Assembly (NCBI GenBank): GCA_964422615.1
Contig: CAYRBJ010000003.1
Coordinates: 1 to 64,000, forward strand
DNA from: DATLWN01 sp964422615
GTDB taxonomy: Bacteria > Pseudomonadota > Zetaproteobacteria > Mariprofundales > Mariprofundaceae
DNA length: 64,000 nucleotides
Direction: 5' to 3'
This document shows, one piece after another, positions 9,521-20,611 of this stretch (positions are counted from its first letter, which is position 1; every line of letters starts with the position of its first letter). Position numbers and translations under genes: made by a program. The notes beneath the pieces were generated by a model, which saw nothing but the letters and a program-made list of their open reading frames with translations, made no database searches and had not been told where the DNA came from.

Positions 9521-9961
9521 ATGCAGATCGATTTCGACTGGCTGGAGATGCAGCTGGACAGTTCGCTGCGGGAGCATGAACGGCATGCCCTGCAGCAAGC
9601 GATCGAGGTATTGTTCATCTCCGAGGGGATGTCCATCATCCACCAGCATTCCACCCCGGAAGCGCTGTTTCTGCTGCAATCGGGCAATGTCGAGGTCCAC
9701 GGCCGTAGCGTCAATGGCCAGGACATCATGTTTTCCCGCAACAACCGGTTGAAGGTGCTGGGTGAAATCAGTTTTTTCAGTGGCCTGCCGACAAGTGCCA
9801 GTGTGATTGCCGATCATCCCTGTATCCTGTACAAAATCGGCCGCGATGCCTTTGAACAACTGATGCGGGACCAGCCGGCACTCGTAATGAAAATATTTTC
9901 CCTGATTGTGTGCAATATGGGGGAGGTCATCCTCAGCCAAGACGCCAAGTTCCGGTCCTAG
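9521..9961 (+). CDS. Single-domain cyclic-nucleotide-binding-fold protein
   Basis: This 146-residue protein consists only of a cNMP-binding beta-barrel, with no helix-turn-helix or other output domain. The start is ATG 9521, behind GGCAGGGAG. The roll motif L-G-E-I-S-F-F-S-G-L-P is clear (about residues 82-92). The following phosphate-binding position, usually Arg in P-R-T/S-A, is Thr here (P-T-S-A-S), so cAMP or cGMP binding is doubtful. It may be a structural or partner-binding version. It is separated from rnfH by about 145 bp and from the next gene by 113 bp. Confidence 0.75.
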   Translation: MQIDFDWLEMQLDSSLREHERHALQQAIEVLFISEGMSIIHQHSTPEALFLLQSGNVEVHGRSVNGQDIMFSRNNRLKVLGEISFFSGLPTSASVIADHPCILYKIGRDAFEQLMRDQPALVMKIFSLIVCNMGEVILSQDAKFRS

Positions 9962-10074
9962 CGCAAGGATCGGGCGCCGGTTTGGCCGGTGCTAAATTGT
10001 GACGCCGCTGACAGATTCTCGACGCCAGCTCCTTCACGGTCCTGTTGTTTAACCGGGTACTGTGAGGAGGCAAT

Positions 10075-11553
10075 ATGCACTATTCGGACCTGTTGTTTAT
10101 CGTGCCGGGCCATGCCGTACTGTCCGTGGCAGTGTGGTTGATCCTAGGTTCAATCCTACTCTATATGGCGCGACAGCCTGCCCATCGGGCCATCCTGTCC
10201 TTCTGTAGTATCCTGCATCACGGCATGCGCCTGAGCGCGATATCGCTGCGCAAGGCGGAGGCCCGCCTATCCATGCGCAACCGAGAGGTGCTTCTGGCTG
10301 CCGGGCGCGAGGCGACCGAGCGGATGGTCGAACGCGAATTCGACCGTATCGGGGCCGCCGTCAATCACAGCCTGGCTGAATTTCCGGCCCTGAAGCGCGA
10401 AGCCAGCGAGGAGATCACCAGTATCGAGGAGGAACACAAGCAGAGCAGCGAGGTGCCCCCGACGCCACCGGCCTGGCACAAGGCGGTGGAAGCGGTGGCC
10501 AAGATCCCGTCTTCGGGGGATTCGATGGTGGCGGGCGTGTTGGAGGAGATCCACAAGTCCATGGTCAAGGCCCAGGACAAGACGGTCGATGAGTACCGCA
10601 AGAGCAGCCACAAGCGCCACCAGGTGCTGGGCAAGATGCTGCCGCATTGCCGCAGACTGGAGCATATCATGGAACGCATGGACAAGAGCGTGGCCACCCT
10701 GCTGAACCGTTCCAAGAGTATCGACCGCCACATGCAGGATCATGAGGATATCCTCAAGGGCTCGGACCGGGCGCAACAGATGCTGTCCTCATCGTCGATC
10801 ACCCAGTTCTTTATCGCGGCACTGGTGCTGTGCATCGCCGTGGGCGGCGCCGTCATCAATTTCCACCTGATCATGCGGCCGATGCAGGAGATGGTGGGCG
10901 GCAACAGCTACATCATGGGCTTCAAGACGGCGAACGTGGCGGCGCTGGTGATCATCTTCGTCGAGATGGCCATGGGTCTGTTCCTGATGGAATCGATGCG
11001 CATCACCCGTCTGTTCCCGGTCATCAACGCCCTCGACGATAAGAAGCGGGTAAGAATGATCTGGGCCACCTTCGTCATGTTGTTCATCCTGGCCACCATC
11101 GAGGCCAGTCTGGCCTATATGCGCGATATCCTGTCCCAGGACGATGCAGCCCTGCTGGCCAGCCTGGCGAGCCAGCATGCGACTGCTGCCGCCGGCAGCG
11201 CCGCCGCCGGTAGCCGCTGGATCACCACGGCCGCGCAGATGGGCATGGGCTTCGTGCTGCCCTTCGCCCTGACCTTCGTGGCCATTCCACTGGAGAGCTT
11301 CATTCATTCGTTGCGCACGGTGCTCGGCATTGCCGGCAGCTACCTGCTCAATGCCCTGGCCGTGATCTTTCGCGTCATCGGCAATGTGTTCAACATCGGC
11401 GGCAAGACGCTGGTGCAAATCTACGATCTGGTCATCTTCGCTCCACTGTGGGTGGAACGCATGCTCAAGGGGCGTACGGCCGGAACGGCAAAGCAAGGTG
11501 ATCAGCATTTCGACAGCGACAGCTCCCTGGAGCTGGGATCGGCTGGGAGGTAA
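10075..11553 (+). CDS. Unrecognised polytopic membrane protein with long coiled-coil region
   Basis: I do not recognise this 492-residue protein. One N-terminal membrane helix (about 12-31) is followed by about 210 hydrophilic, heavily charged residues with heptad-like helical character. Four to six hydrophobic segments then follow, at about 245-268, 283-305, 326-346, 385-412 and 415-440, and an acidic/Ser-rich tail. This resembles an anchored stalk feeding a membrane bundle. The start has a strong GAGGAGG site. A VWA-domain lipoprotein starts four bases after its stop, so the two probably act together at the inner membrane/periplasm. No catalytic motif is visible. Confidence 0.8.
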   Translation: MHYSDLLFIVPGHAVLSVAVWLILGSILLYMARQPAHRAILSFCSILHHGMRLSAISLRKAEARLSMRNREVLLAAGREATERMVEREFDRIGAAVNHSLAEFPALKREASEEITSIEEEHKQSSEVPPTPPAWHKAVEAVAKIPSSGDSMVAGVLEEIHKSMVKAQDKTVDEYRKSSHKRHQVLGKMLPHCRRLEHIMERMDKSVATLLNRSKSIDRHMQDHEDILKGSDRAQQMLSSSSITQFFIAALVLCIAVGGAVINFHLIMRPMQEMVGGNSYIMGFKTANVAALVIIFVEMAMGLFLMESMRITRLFPVINALDDKKRVRMIWATFVMLFILATIEASLAYMRDILSQDDAALLASLASQHATAAAGSAAAGSRWITTAAQMGMGFVLPFALTFVAIPLESFIHSLRTVLGIAGSYLLNALAVIFRVIGNVFNIGGKTLVQIYDLVIFAPLWVERMLKGRTAGTAKQGDQHFDSDSSLELGSAGR

Positions 11554-11557
11554 CACC

Positions 11558-12220
11558 ATGAAACGTATCTTCGGCTTACCGGTCGTTGCCATACTGCTGC
11601 TGGGCATCGGGCTCGGCGGCTGCGCGGATACCAAGTCGCATACCCAGGGCGTCTACATGCTGGTGGACACCTCCGGAACCTATACGCACCAACTCGACCA
11701 TGCCCAGCGCATCATCAACTATACGCTGGCCAAGCTGAATCCCGGTGATTCGTTCGCGGTGGCCGACATAAATACGGCCAGTTTCTCCCAGAATAACATC
11801 ATTGATAAGGTGACCTTCGATGACCGCCCTAGTGTGTCCAATGAACAGAAGCGGCAATTCCGCGACGCCATCGATAAGTTCGTCAAGCATGTCCGACCGA
11901 GTGGCTATACCGATATTACCGGCGGCGTACTGCAGGCGATCGAATGGTTGAACGAGATCAATCCGGGCACGAAGACCATCCTGATCTTCTCCGATATGAA
12001 GCAGGATCTGAAAAAGGGCTATGTGCGTAACATTCCGTTTCAAATGGACGGCTTCCATGTGGTGGCCCTGAACGTCACCAAGCTCAGCAGTGACAACGTC
12101 GATCCGCGCTTATATATGGACCGCCTCGCTGCCTGGCAGAAAAAGGTGGAGGCCGGAGGCGGCAAATGGCGGGTGATCAACGACCTTCAGCGCCTGAGCG
12201 GCATGCTGGGCAACAACTGA
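11558..12220 (+). CDS. VWA-domain lipoprotein
   Basis: This 220-residue protein has a lipoprotein signal ending in L-G-G-C (Cys23), followed by a von Willebrand A fold. A MIDAS-type metal site can be read: D-T-S-G-T near residue 36, a Thr in G-Y-T-D-I-T-G-G, and an Asp in F-S-D-M-K. VWA lipoproteins usually bind protein partners through the metal. The ATG at 11558 follows GGGAGG. An upstream in-frame extension overlaps the preceding gene and is rejected. The first gene is likely the partner. The function of the pair is unknown. Confidence 0.85.
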   Translation: MKRIFGLPVVAILLLGIGLGGCADTKSHTQGVYMLVDTSGTYTHQLDHAQRIINYTLAKLNPGDSFAVADINTASFSQNNIIDKVTFDDRPSVSNEQKRQFRDAIDKFVKHVRPSGYTDITGGVLQAIEWLNEINPGTKTILIFSDMKQDLKKGYVRNIPFQMDGFHVVALNVTKLSSDNVDPRLYMDRLAAWQKKVEAGGGKWRVINDLQRLSGMLGNN

Positions 12221-12301
12221 GGTTGGCGCTAGGGGAAACAATCCGTTGCCTGTGCCAACATAGCGGCTAGGGTGGAGGCATTCCGAATCCAGGGGGAGCA
12301 C

Positions 12302-12784
12302 ATGCAGGTTGCCAAGAACAAGGTCGTTGCCATCGACTACACGCTGAAAAACGATGCCGGAGAGGTGATCGATAGTTCCGAGGGGCAAGAGCCGCTGCAT
12401 TACCTGCATGGTAACCAGAATATCGTGCCGGGACTGGAGCAGGCCCTGGAAGGCAAGGCGAGCGGTGATCGGGTGCAGGTGTCGATTACGCCGTCCGAGG
12501 GCTACGGAGAGCGCAACGATGCGTTGCAGCAGGTGGTGCCGCGTGAGGCCTTTCAGGGTATCGACGATCTGGAAGTGGGTATGCAGTTTCGGGCCGAAAG
12601 CGATAATGGTCAGCACATCGTTACGATCACGTCGATTGATGGCGACGAGGTCACGGTGGATGGCAATCATCCGCTGGCCGGCGAAACGTTGAATTTCGAT
12701 GTCACGGTCGTTGAAATCCGGGATGCCACGTCAGAGGAGCTGGAGCACGGCCATGTGCACGGCCCGGGCGGACATCAGCATTGA
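12302..12784 (+). CDS. slyD: FKBP-type peptidyl-prolyl isomerase, SlyD-like
   Basis: This 160-residue FKBP-type prolyl isomerase/chaperone of the SlyD group has the signature VAIDYTLKNDAGEVIDSS, the inserted IF chaperone domain (GERNDALQQVVPR onward) and a short His-rich tail (HGHVHGPGGHQH) that could bind Ni or Zn. The tail is much shorter than in E. coli SlyD. The ATG at 12302 lies behind GGGGGAG. A strong terminator follows within 20 bases. It is 81 bp from the VWA gene and may be transcribed separately. Confidence 0.9.
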   Translation: MQVAKNKVVAIDYTLKNDAGEVIDSSEGQEPLHYLHGNQNIVPGLEQALEGKASGDRVQVSITPSEGYGERNDALQQVVPREAFQGIDDLEVGMQFRAESDNGQHIVTITSIDGDEVTVDGNHPLAGETLNFDVTVVEIRDATSEELEHGHVHGPGGHQH

Positions 12785-12801
12785 GTGATATGCACTGACA
12801 C

Positions 12802-12838
12802 AAAAAAAGCCCCCGCAGGATTGCGGGGGCTTTTTTTG
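12802..12838 (+). terminator. Strong intrinsic terminator after slyD
   Basis: A perfect 10-bp GC-rich stem (12808-12817 with 12822-12831) has a four-base loop, an A-run before it and a T-run after it. It could also end transcription from the convergent gene at 12876-13076. Confidence 0.95.
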
Positions 12839-12875
12839 CGAAAACGCACTGGACCTTATATAGCTTCTTTTATCT

Positions 12876-13076
12876 TTATTTCCTTTTATTTTCAATATGT
12901 TTTCTGTGTTTCTTCACGTGATGCCTTCGCATTTCTTTGTGCTCAGCCCTTTTATGGGCCTCGTGCCTTTCAGCCGCGGCATGCGCAGCAGGTTTGGCTT
13001 CATTTGCCATGGCCGCCGGGGCCGAGGCAAAAGCCAGGGTCGTCAGTGCAATCAACGCCACCATCAATGAACGCAT
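12876..13076 (-). CDS. Small secreted His/Lys-rich protein
   Basis: This is a predicted 66-residue protein with a Sec signal peptide (MRSLMVALIALTTLAFA, then a likely cut after AMA-N). The mature part of about 42 residues is dominated by His, Lys, Arg, Ala and Glu (for example RHEAHKRAEHKEMRRHHVKKH). The start at 13076 has an AAGGAGC site. An upstream in-frame extension lacks one. Such peptides may bind metal or buffer acid in the periplasm, but that is inference. The gene is convergent with slyD. Confidence 0.6.
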   Translation of the reverse strand: MRSLMVALIALTTLAFASAPAAMANEAKPAAHAAAERHEAHKRAEHKEMRRHHVKKHRKHIENKRK

Positions 13077-13211
13077 ATATGCTCCTTGTTCATCTCGGTC
13101 TCTGACCGAATGGGCGGCAATATATTTCCGGAATGAATGTACGGAAATAGAAATCATGCCGACGAAAAATTGTGGGAAAACGTTATTATTACAACGTGTT
13201 AGAGATGGCTG

Positions 13212-13475
13212 TTATTTGGATGCAGCAGGGCGGGAGGTTTGCAGGTTTCCTGATTGGTCGGCATCCGTGGGAGCACCGAACGGAGAATGGTGCGAGGGGT
13301 CACGCCCCACGCCCACAGCATCCATCCCGTGCCCTGCATACGGTGGTGGAGCGTGGTTGTCCTTGACCGGCACCGGCTTGGCTGAATCCCCGCAACCTGC
13401 GAGCGTCACAGCCAGCAGCATTGGTATCAGCAGGGAGGTAATCCTGCGCATTCTGGTCAGCATGAACATACCCAT
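13212..13475 (-). CDS. Small hypothetical lipoprotein
   Basis: This 87-residue protein has a membrane-anchoring signal and lipobox L-A-G-C (ITSLLIPMLLAVTLAGC), then a short Pro/His/Gly-rich mature part without a recognised domain. Four in-frame ATGs (13475, 13469, 13463, 13451) precede the signal. I took 13475 because an AAAGG lies about 11 bases upstream, but the choice is weak. The gene stands alone between the His-rich protein and a convergent membrane protein. Function unknown. Confidence 0.55.
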   Translation of the reverse strand: MGMFMLTRMRRITSLLIPMLLAVTLAGCGDSAKPVPVKDNHAPPPYAGHGMDAVGVGRDPSHHSPFGAPTDADQSGNLQTSRPAASK

Positions 13476-13576
13476 ATCATGGCATGCCTTTGCGTTAAGG
13501 AACATGGACAGGTTTTGTGGGATCATGCCACTACGCGGAAATGCATGGGGACGATCCCCTGCCGGCATGATAATCT

Positions 13577-13867
13577 TTGCCGGTGGAGAGGAGAGCAACA
13601 CATACCGTCACCCTGTCGCTGCAAGTCCTCGGGGCGCTGGTATGCGCTCTTGGTGGCGTCGCAGCCGGCGGCGTCTTCATTCACCTGATCGACCATTGGC
13701 GAATGGCCAGCGATCCGTCCCTGAAAACCATCGATCATTTTGTTATGTCGGGCCTTGAACTGGTCGCAGCGGCGCTGGTGGTCGAAACGGGGGGTATTAT
13801 GCTGCTTATCTATGGCAAGAAAATCGCGGAAAGGCTTTTTTCGCCCAAGGGTGATCCTGAAACCTAG
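13577..13867 (+). CDS. Small two-helix membrane protein
   Basis: This is a hypothetical protein of up to 96 residues with two hydrophobic segments (about 14-36 and 58-80) and a basic C-terminus. The start is uncertain. No ATG lies near the beginning of the conserved-looking part, so TTG 13577 or GTG 13583 must be used, neither with a clear ribosome site. Coding support comes from the hydrophobic pattern and the absence of a better frame. No family is recognised. Confidence 0.45.
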   Translation: MPVERRATHTVTLSLQVLGALVCALGGVAAGGVFIHLIDHWRMASDPSLKTIDHFVMSGLELVAAALVVETGGIMLLIYGKKIAERLFSPKGDPET

Positions 13868-13993
13868 GCTCTCCGACATACGGTGATGTTATCGTCTCCC
13901 AATTGACTGCCTGTCTTGCCTGAATTCCCAAAAGATTTTGGCCATGGCCAAGATATCCCATTGAATTTTCCTTGCGGATGTGCTTGCATTTAT

Positions 13994-14014
13994 ATGCGCA
14001 TATAATATGCGCAT
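13994..14014. promoter_or_regulatory. Twin palindromes with embedded -10, probable ccdAB operator
   Basis: Two identical 8-bp palindromes (ATGCGCAT at 13994-14001 and 14007-14014) are centred 13 bp apart and enclose a perfect -10 hexamer TATAAT at 14001-14006. They end 16 bases before ccdA's ATG. Ribbon-helix-helix antitoxins bind such repeated short palindromes, which supports autoregulation by the CcdA-CcdB complex. No good -35 hexamer is apparent. Confidence 0.6.
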
Positions 14015-14030
14015 AAATAGGGGGGTTGTG

Positions 14031-14261
14031 ATGGGTGAAACGAGCAAAAAGGCTGTGAATTTGCGCATCGATAAGGCTTTGATCGAACAAGCGAAGGGGA
14101 TGCGCATCAATCTGTCACAGGTGCTGGAGACGTCGCTGGCTGAGATTTTGCGCCGTAAGCGGCAGGACATGTGGATGAGCGATAACCGAGAAGCCATTGA
14201 TGCGTACAATCAACGTGTCGAAACGCGGGGTATGTACGGCCGCGGACTACGGCGCTTCTGA
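14031..14261 (+). CDS. ccdA: CcdA-family antitoxin
   Basis: This 76-residue antitoxin has an N-terminal ribbon-helix-helix DNA-binding part (KKAVNLRIDKALIEQAK) and a C-terminal helix rich in charged residues that should wrap and neutralise CcdB. The ATG at 14031 follows AGGGGGG. An in-frame extension upstream runs through the operator and is rejected. Its stop overlaps the toxin's start (ATGA type), the usual coupling for this module. Confidence 0.88.
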   Translation: MGETSKKAVNLRIDKALIEQAKGMRINLSQVLETSLAEILRRKRQDMWMSDNREAIDAYNQRVETRGMYGRGLRRF

Positions 14262-14575
14262 TGACCCAGTATGACGTCTATCGAAACACCAATCCTGAAA
14301 CCTCGGTCATCATCCCGTATCTGCTGGATGTGCAGGCTGATTTGTTAGGCACATTGGCGACCAGTATGGTCATTCCGCTCTATCGACAGGATGTGATACC
14401 CAGGCCTATCCAACATGTACATCCGGTTTTCATGGTTCGTGGCGAGCGGCTTGTTCTTTCCACCGCCGAATTGGCGGGCGTCCCCAGGGCGATGCTCGCC
14501 GAGCCTGTCGGCAGCCTGGCGGAGCATCAAACCGAGATCAGCGCCGCCCTGCGGTTCGTGCTTGCAGGAATATGA
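14261..14575 (+). CDS. ccdB: CcdB-family gyrase-targeting toxin
   Basis: This 104-residue CcdB-like toxin is expected to poison DNA gyrase when not bound by CcdA. Family marks include P-Y-L-L-D-V-Q-A-D-L-L, R/S-M-V-I-P-L, the central H-V-H-P-V-F and the C-terminal G-I. The third-last residue is Ala (L-A-G-I), where F-plasmid CcdB has Trp99, a residue that contacts GyrA. Other chromosomal CcdBs also lack this Trp, so loss of toxicity cannot be concluded. Confidence 0.88.
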   Translation: MTQYDVYRNTNPETSVIIPYLLDVQADLLGTLATSMVIPLYRQDVIPRPIQHVHPVFMVRGERLVLSTAELAGVPRAMLAEPVGSLAEHQTEISAALRFVLAGI

Positions 14576-14658
14576 ACTTCGCGTATGGAATGTGTCAGCG
14601 ATGCGGTGTCGGCCATGCCTGTGGATGATTCAGCAAAAAAGTGGGACATCCCACGGAT

Positions 14659-15246
14659 TCACGTTGGTTTCGATTGGCGGAATGACCATACCTTGGCAGG
14701 CGGCAGGTTACGCCAGACGGATTTCCCTTCAATTCCCGTGATCCCAAGTCGTCGCAACACCCTAAGCGCGATGGGGGAACGACTACCGTAGGTGTATTGC
14801 ACAAACATCCCATCGTCATCGAGCATCGCGAAGCTTTTCTTCAGAATATCAAGCTGTGTCCGTTCGGGAATCAGCAACATCGGCAGGCTGGAGACAACCG
14901 CTGCGATCCGGGTCACGCCCTGTGCACGCAGCAAGGTATCCAGTTCGCCGGCATCGCCTTCGATGACCGTGGCCTCGGGATATTTATCGGCGAGTATTCG
15001 GGCCAGCGTCTTGTCTTTTTCGATGATGTACAACCGTTGTTTGTTGAAACAGTGGTTGAGCAGGGAGTGCGTCACCGCACCGGTGCCCCCACCCAGCTCC
15101 ACCACCACGCCATCGTTACTGCCATTGATCAGCCTACACATGGCATCGGCCAGATATTTGGAACTGGGCCACGGAGCTGCGATCTTCAAGGGTTCTTTCA
15201 GCCATTTCCTGAGAAACAGCCATCCATGGTGACGATGCTTTGTCAT
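14659..15246 (-). CDS. SAM-dependent methyltransferase, phospholipid N-methyltransferase-like
   Basis: This 195-residue class I methyltransferase has motif I V-E-L-G-G-G-T-G-A-V-T and is closest in appearance to PmtA-type phosphatidylethanolamine N-methyltransferases and to KsgA-like enzymes. The PWPSSKYLADAM segment near residue 25 is typical of the former group. The start at 15246 has an AAGAGGA site. A longer in-frame N-terminus is unsupported. The substrate is not certain. It is convergent with ccdB and lies 101 bp downstream of metH on the same strand. Confidence 0.75.
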   Translation of the reverse strand: MTKHRHHGWLFLRKWLKEPLKIAAPWPSSKYLADAMCRLINGSNDGVVVELGGGTGAVTHSLLNHCFNKQRLYIIEKDKTLARILADKYPEATVIEGDAGELDTLLRAQGVTRIAAVVSSLPMLLIPERTQLDILKKSFAMLDDDGMFVQYTYGSRSPIALRVLRRLGITGIEGKSVWRNLPPAKVWSFRQSKPT

Positions 15247-15347
15247 ATCCTCTCTTTTGCACTTCATGGATCCGGCGATCCAAAAATATAGCCCTATCGG
15301 GTTAAGCATTCCGATGAATGATACGTTATAAGGGAAGCGATGTCTGC

Positions 15348-19007
<3,660 letters not shown>

Positions 19008-19394
19008 CGTTCATCCTGTGAAGGGGCCAAGGCCCGAATTCGGATCGGCGATGGTATCAGTCCGGCAGCTTCACTCCAATGCGGGGCATTCAGTGGTCAT
19101 TTGTTCGGATCCTGTTTGGCTCCCAAAACAGGGGGTGATCTCAACTGGCTGGAGTCATTGCAGTAGCCTACGCATGCTTTTGGATAATAAGCAATCATTC
19201 GATATGGCTTCCACTGAGCGCGTTTGCCATTTCCAATATCCAGCATATGTTATCGTATCAAGGGTGTTTTTCGATTGGGTCATCAGAAAGCATGGAGCAG
19301 GAACCCTTTACGATCAAACAACAGGCCAACGTTGGTAAGATGATTAGATATAAACAGCCTATAGATGTATTGATGCTCGGAATGTCAATTTTTT
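19008..19394. other. Intergenic region with a drop in GC, no gene seen
   Basis: This 387-bp stretch lies between the divergent metH and an AT-rich orphan gene. The first 130 bp keep the local base composition. From about 19170 it becomes markedly AT-rich and remains so through the orphan gene. I found no start codon with a ribosome site, no tRNA and no clear promoter. Short open frames here are extensions of metH antisense shadows. Confidence 0.5.
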
Positions 19395-19706
19395 ATGGAG
19401 GATAAATTGAATAGTAATTATAAAAGAATGTGCCTTGATAAATTGCAAAAGCTCACTGAGAAAAGCGATGAAAATCTTGTGAAGAGAGTGCACCATATCC
19501 GCAATAGCCTATTAGATACGATTTATTCTGCAGATAAAAATCATTCTAATGATGATGAAGACATGGAAAAGGTTGTGGTTGTCTTTAATATGATTGAAGA
19601 CTATGCAGATGAATTTAGTCAAATGGGCAATGATCCGGACTTCGATGGATTTGTAAGGGAGATAAGTCCATTAATTGAAAATCTTCGGCACAAATTCAAA
19701 ATGTAG
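19395..19706 (+). CDS. AT-rich hypothetical protein
   Basis: This is an unrecognised 103-residue, mostly helical, highly charged cytoplasmic protein (Lys, Asp, Glu and Asn rich). Codon choice is strongly A/T-ending, unlike all neighbours, which suggests recent acquisition. The ATG at 19395 begins ATGGAGG, which itself could be the ribosome site for a TTG start at 19407, giving 99 residues. A strong hairpin follows at 19751. No domain or signal sequence is visible. Confidence 0.6.
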   Translation: MEDKLNSNYKRMCLDKLQKLTEKSDENLVKRVHHIRNSLLDTIYSADKNHSNDDEDMEKVVVVFNMIEDYADEFSQMGNDPDFDGFVREISPLIENLRHKFKM

Positions 19707-19750
19707 TATCAACGTGAAATGAGGACTAGAAGCACACTCCGGACAGGAAT

Positions 19751-19790
19751 GAAAATGGGCTGCATGCGTAGCCCATTTTCAATTTGTTAC
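19751..19790. terminator. Hairpin terminator downstream of the AT-rich gene
   Basis: An 11-bp perfect stem (19751-19761 with 19770-19780) has an eight-base loop. The 3' arm ends in TTTTC and is followed by AATTTGTT. The symmetric A/T flanks would allow it to work in both directions, ending the orphan gene and the facing lipoprotein gene. Confidence 0.65.
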
Positions 19791-19933
19791 GAATGTCGTC
19801 AGTCCCTGTTTAAATCGTCCCAGTTTTTGTAGATGCATTTGCATGTCCATCTCTGGCCGAAAGACCTCGTCATTTATGGCATCAGGCTGATGGTGTCTCA
19901 TACAGGATTCGAACCGCTTGAATCGGTTGGTGT

Positions 19934-20320
19934 TTATTCCTCGCGCCGGCTGTCGGTCAGTACCCAGCCCTTGCCGGTCTTGTCGAACACCACCCTGTTG
20001 CTGATGTGCTTGGTATCGCCGGCATGGAAATCGCCATACAAGACCATCAACTCCATGGCTTGCACCGGCCCGGCCTTATCACGCACCTCGGCCAGGCTCC
20101 GGGTGAATGTCAGTATGTAATGAACGTCCGCGACGTAGCGCTTGTCGCCATCCTTGTGGCCCTTGCTGACACCCAGGTCATTGACCTGCACGAAATTGAT
20201 GCCGAATTCCTGATTGAATTGTTCGGCGATCTGCGAGGCCATGCGGGAATTGCTCGGCCCGCCCGAACAGGCGGTCAATGCCATGCAGACGGCGAGTGCA
20301 GTGAGAAGTCTTGGTTTCAT
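19934..20320 (-). CDS. Hypothetical lipoprotein
   Basis: This 128-residue protein has a lipoprotein signal ending in L-T-A-C (KPRLLTALAVCMALTAC). The mature domain of about 105 residues has mixed helix and strand character and carries no family I can name. It includes YVADVHYILTFTRSLAEV and a C-terminal G-K-G-W-V-L-T-D. The start at 20320 follows AAGGATGG by about eight bases. An ATG three codons upstream is the alternative. It faces the AT-rich orphan gene. Confidence 0.65.
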   Translation of the reverse strand: MKPRLLTALAVCMALTACSGGPSNSRMASQIAEQFNQEFGINFVQVNDLGVSKGHKDGDKRYVADVHYILTFTRSLAEVRDKAGPVQAMELMVLYGDFHAGDTKHISNRVVFDKTGKGWVLTDSRREE

Positions 20321-20452
20321 GGCATCCATCCTTGTCGATTCACCCCTGTTGCTTGCGCCGATGAGCTCAGGCCAGACATCCATACTCTGCAGCTTCTGTG
20401 GCATGACGATGACGTCCCTGCGTTATGTCGTCGTGCCCAGCCGGCACAACCG

Positions 20453-20542
20453 CTACCCGAGCCAACGGATCAGGAGCACGATGCCGACGACGGTGCCGAG
20501 GCAGACGAGGCAGGCGAGTATCAATTTCACGGTTTGTGGCAT
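20453..20542 (-). CDS. 29-residue single-span membrane protein
   Basis: A very short open frame encodes M-P-Q-T-V-K, then a continuous hydrophobic stretch (LILACLVCLGTVVGIVLLI) and R-W-L-G. It is preceded by AGGGGAG at good spacing. The Lys/Arg on either side of the helix fit a membrane insert. It lies between polX and the lipoprotein on the same strand. It is supported only by its ribosome site and composition, and function is unknown. Confidence 0.5.
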   Translation of the reverse strand: MPQTVKLILACLVCLGTVVGIVLLIRWLG

Positions 20543-20611
20543 CACGCACTCCCCTGTGGTCGTTCTAGCCGATCGCCCCGTTTTTTCAAGCGATGCGAGA
20601 GCAACGAATCC

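Noticed and set aside
19008..19150. Cobalamin or S-adenosylhomocysteine riboswitch upstream of metH
   Set aside because: I looked for a B12-box or SAH-motif pattern and found none. A covariance-model search would settle it.
20367..20549. 60-codon minus-strand frame overlapping the 29-residue protein
   Set aside because: Its Arg/His-rich translation looks like an off-frame reading. The ATG at 20542 in another frame has the better ribosome-site spacing.
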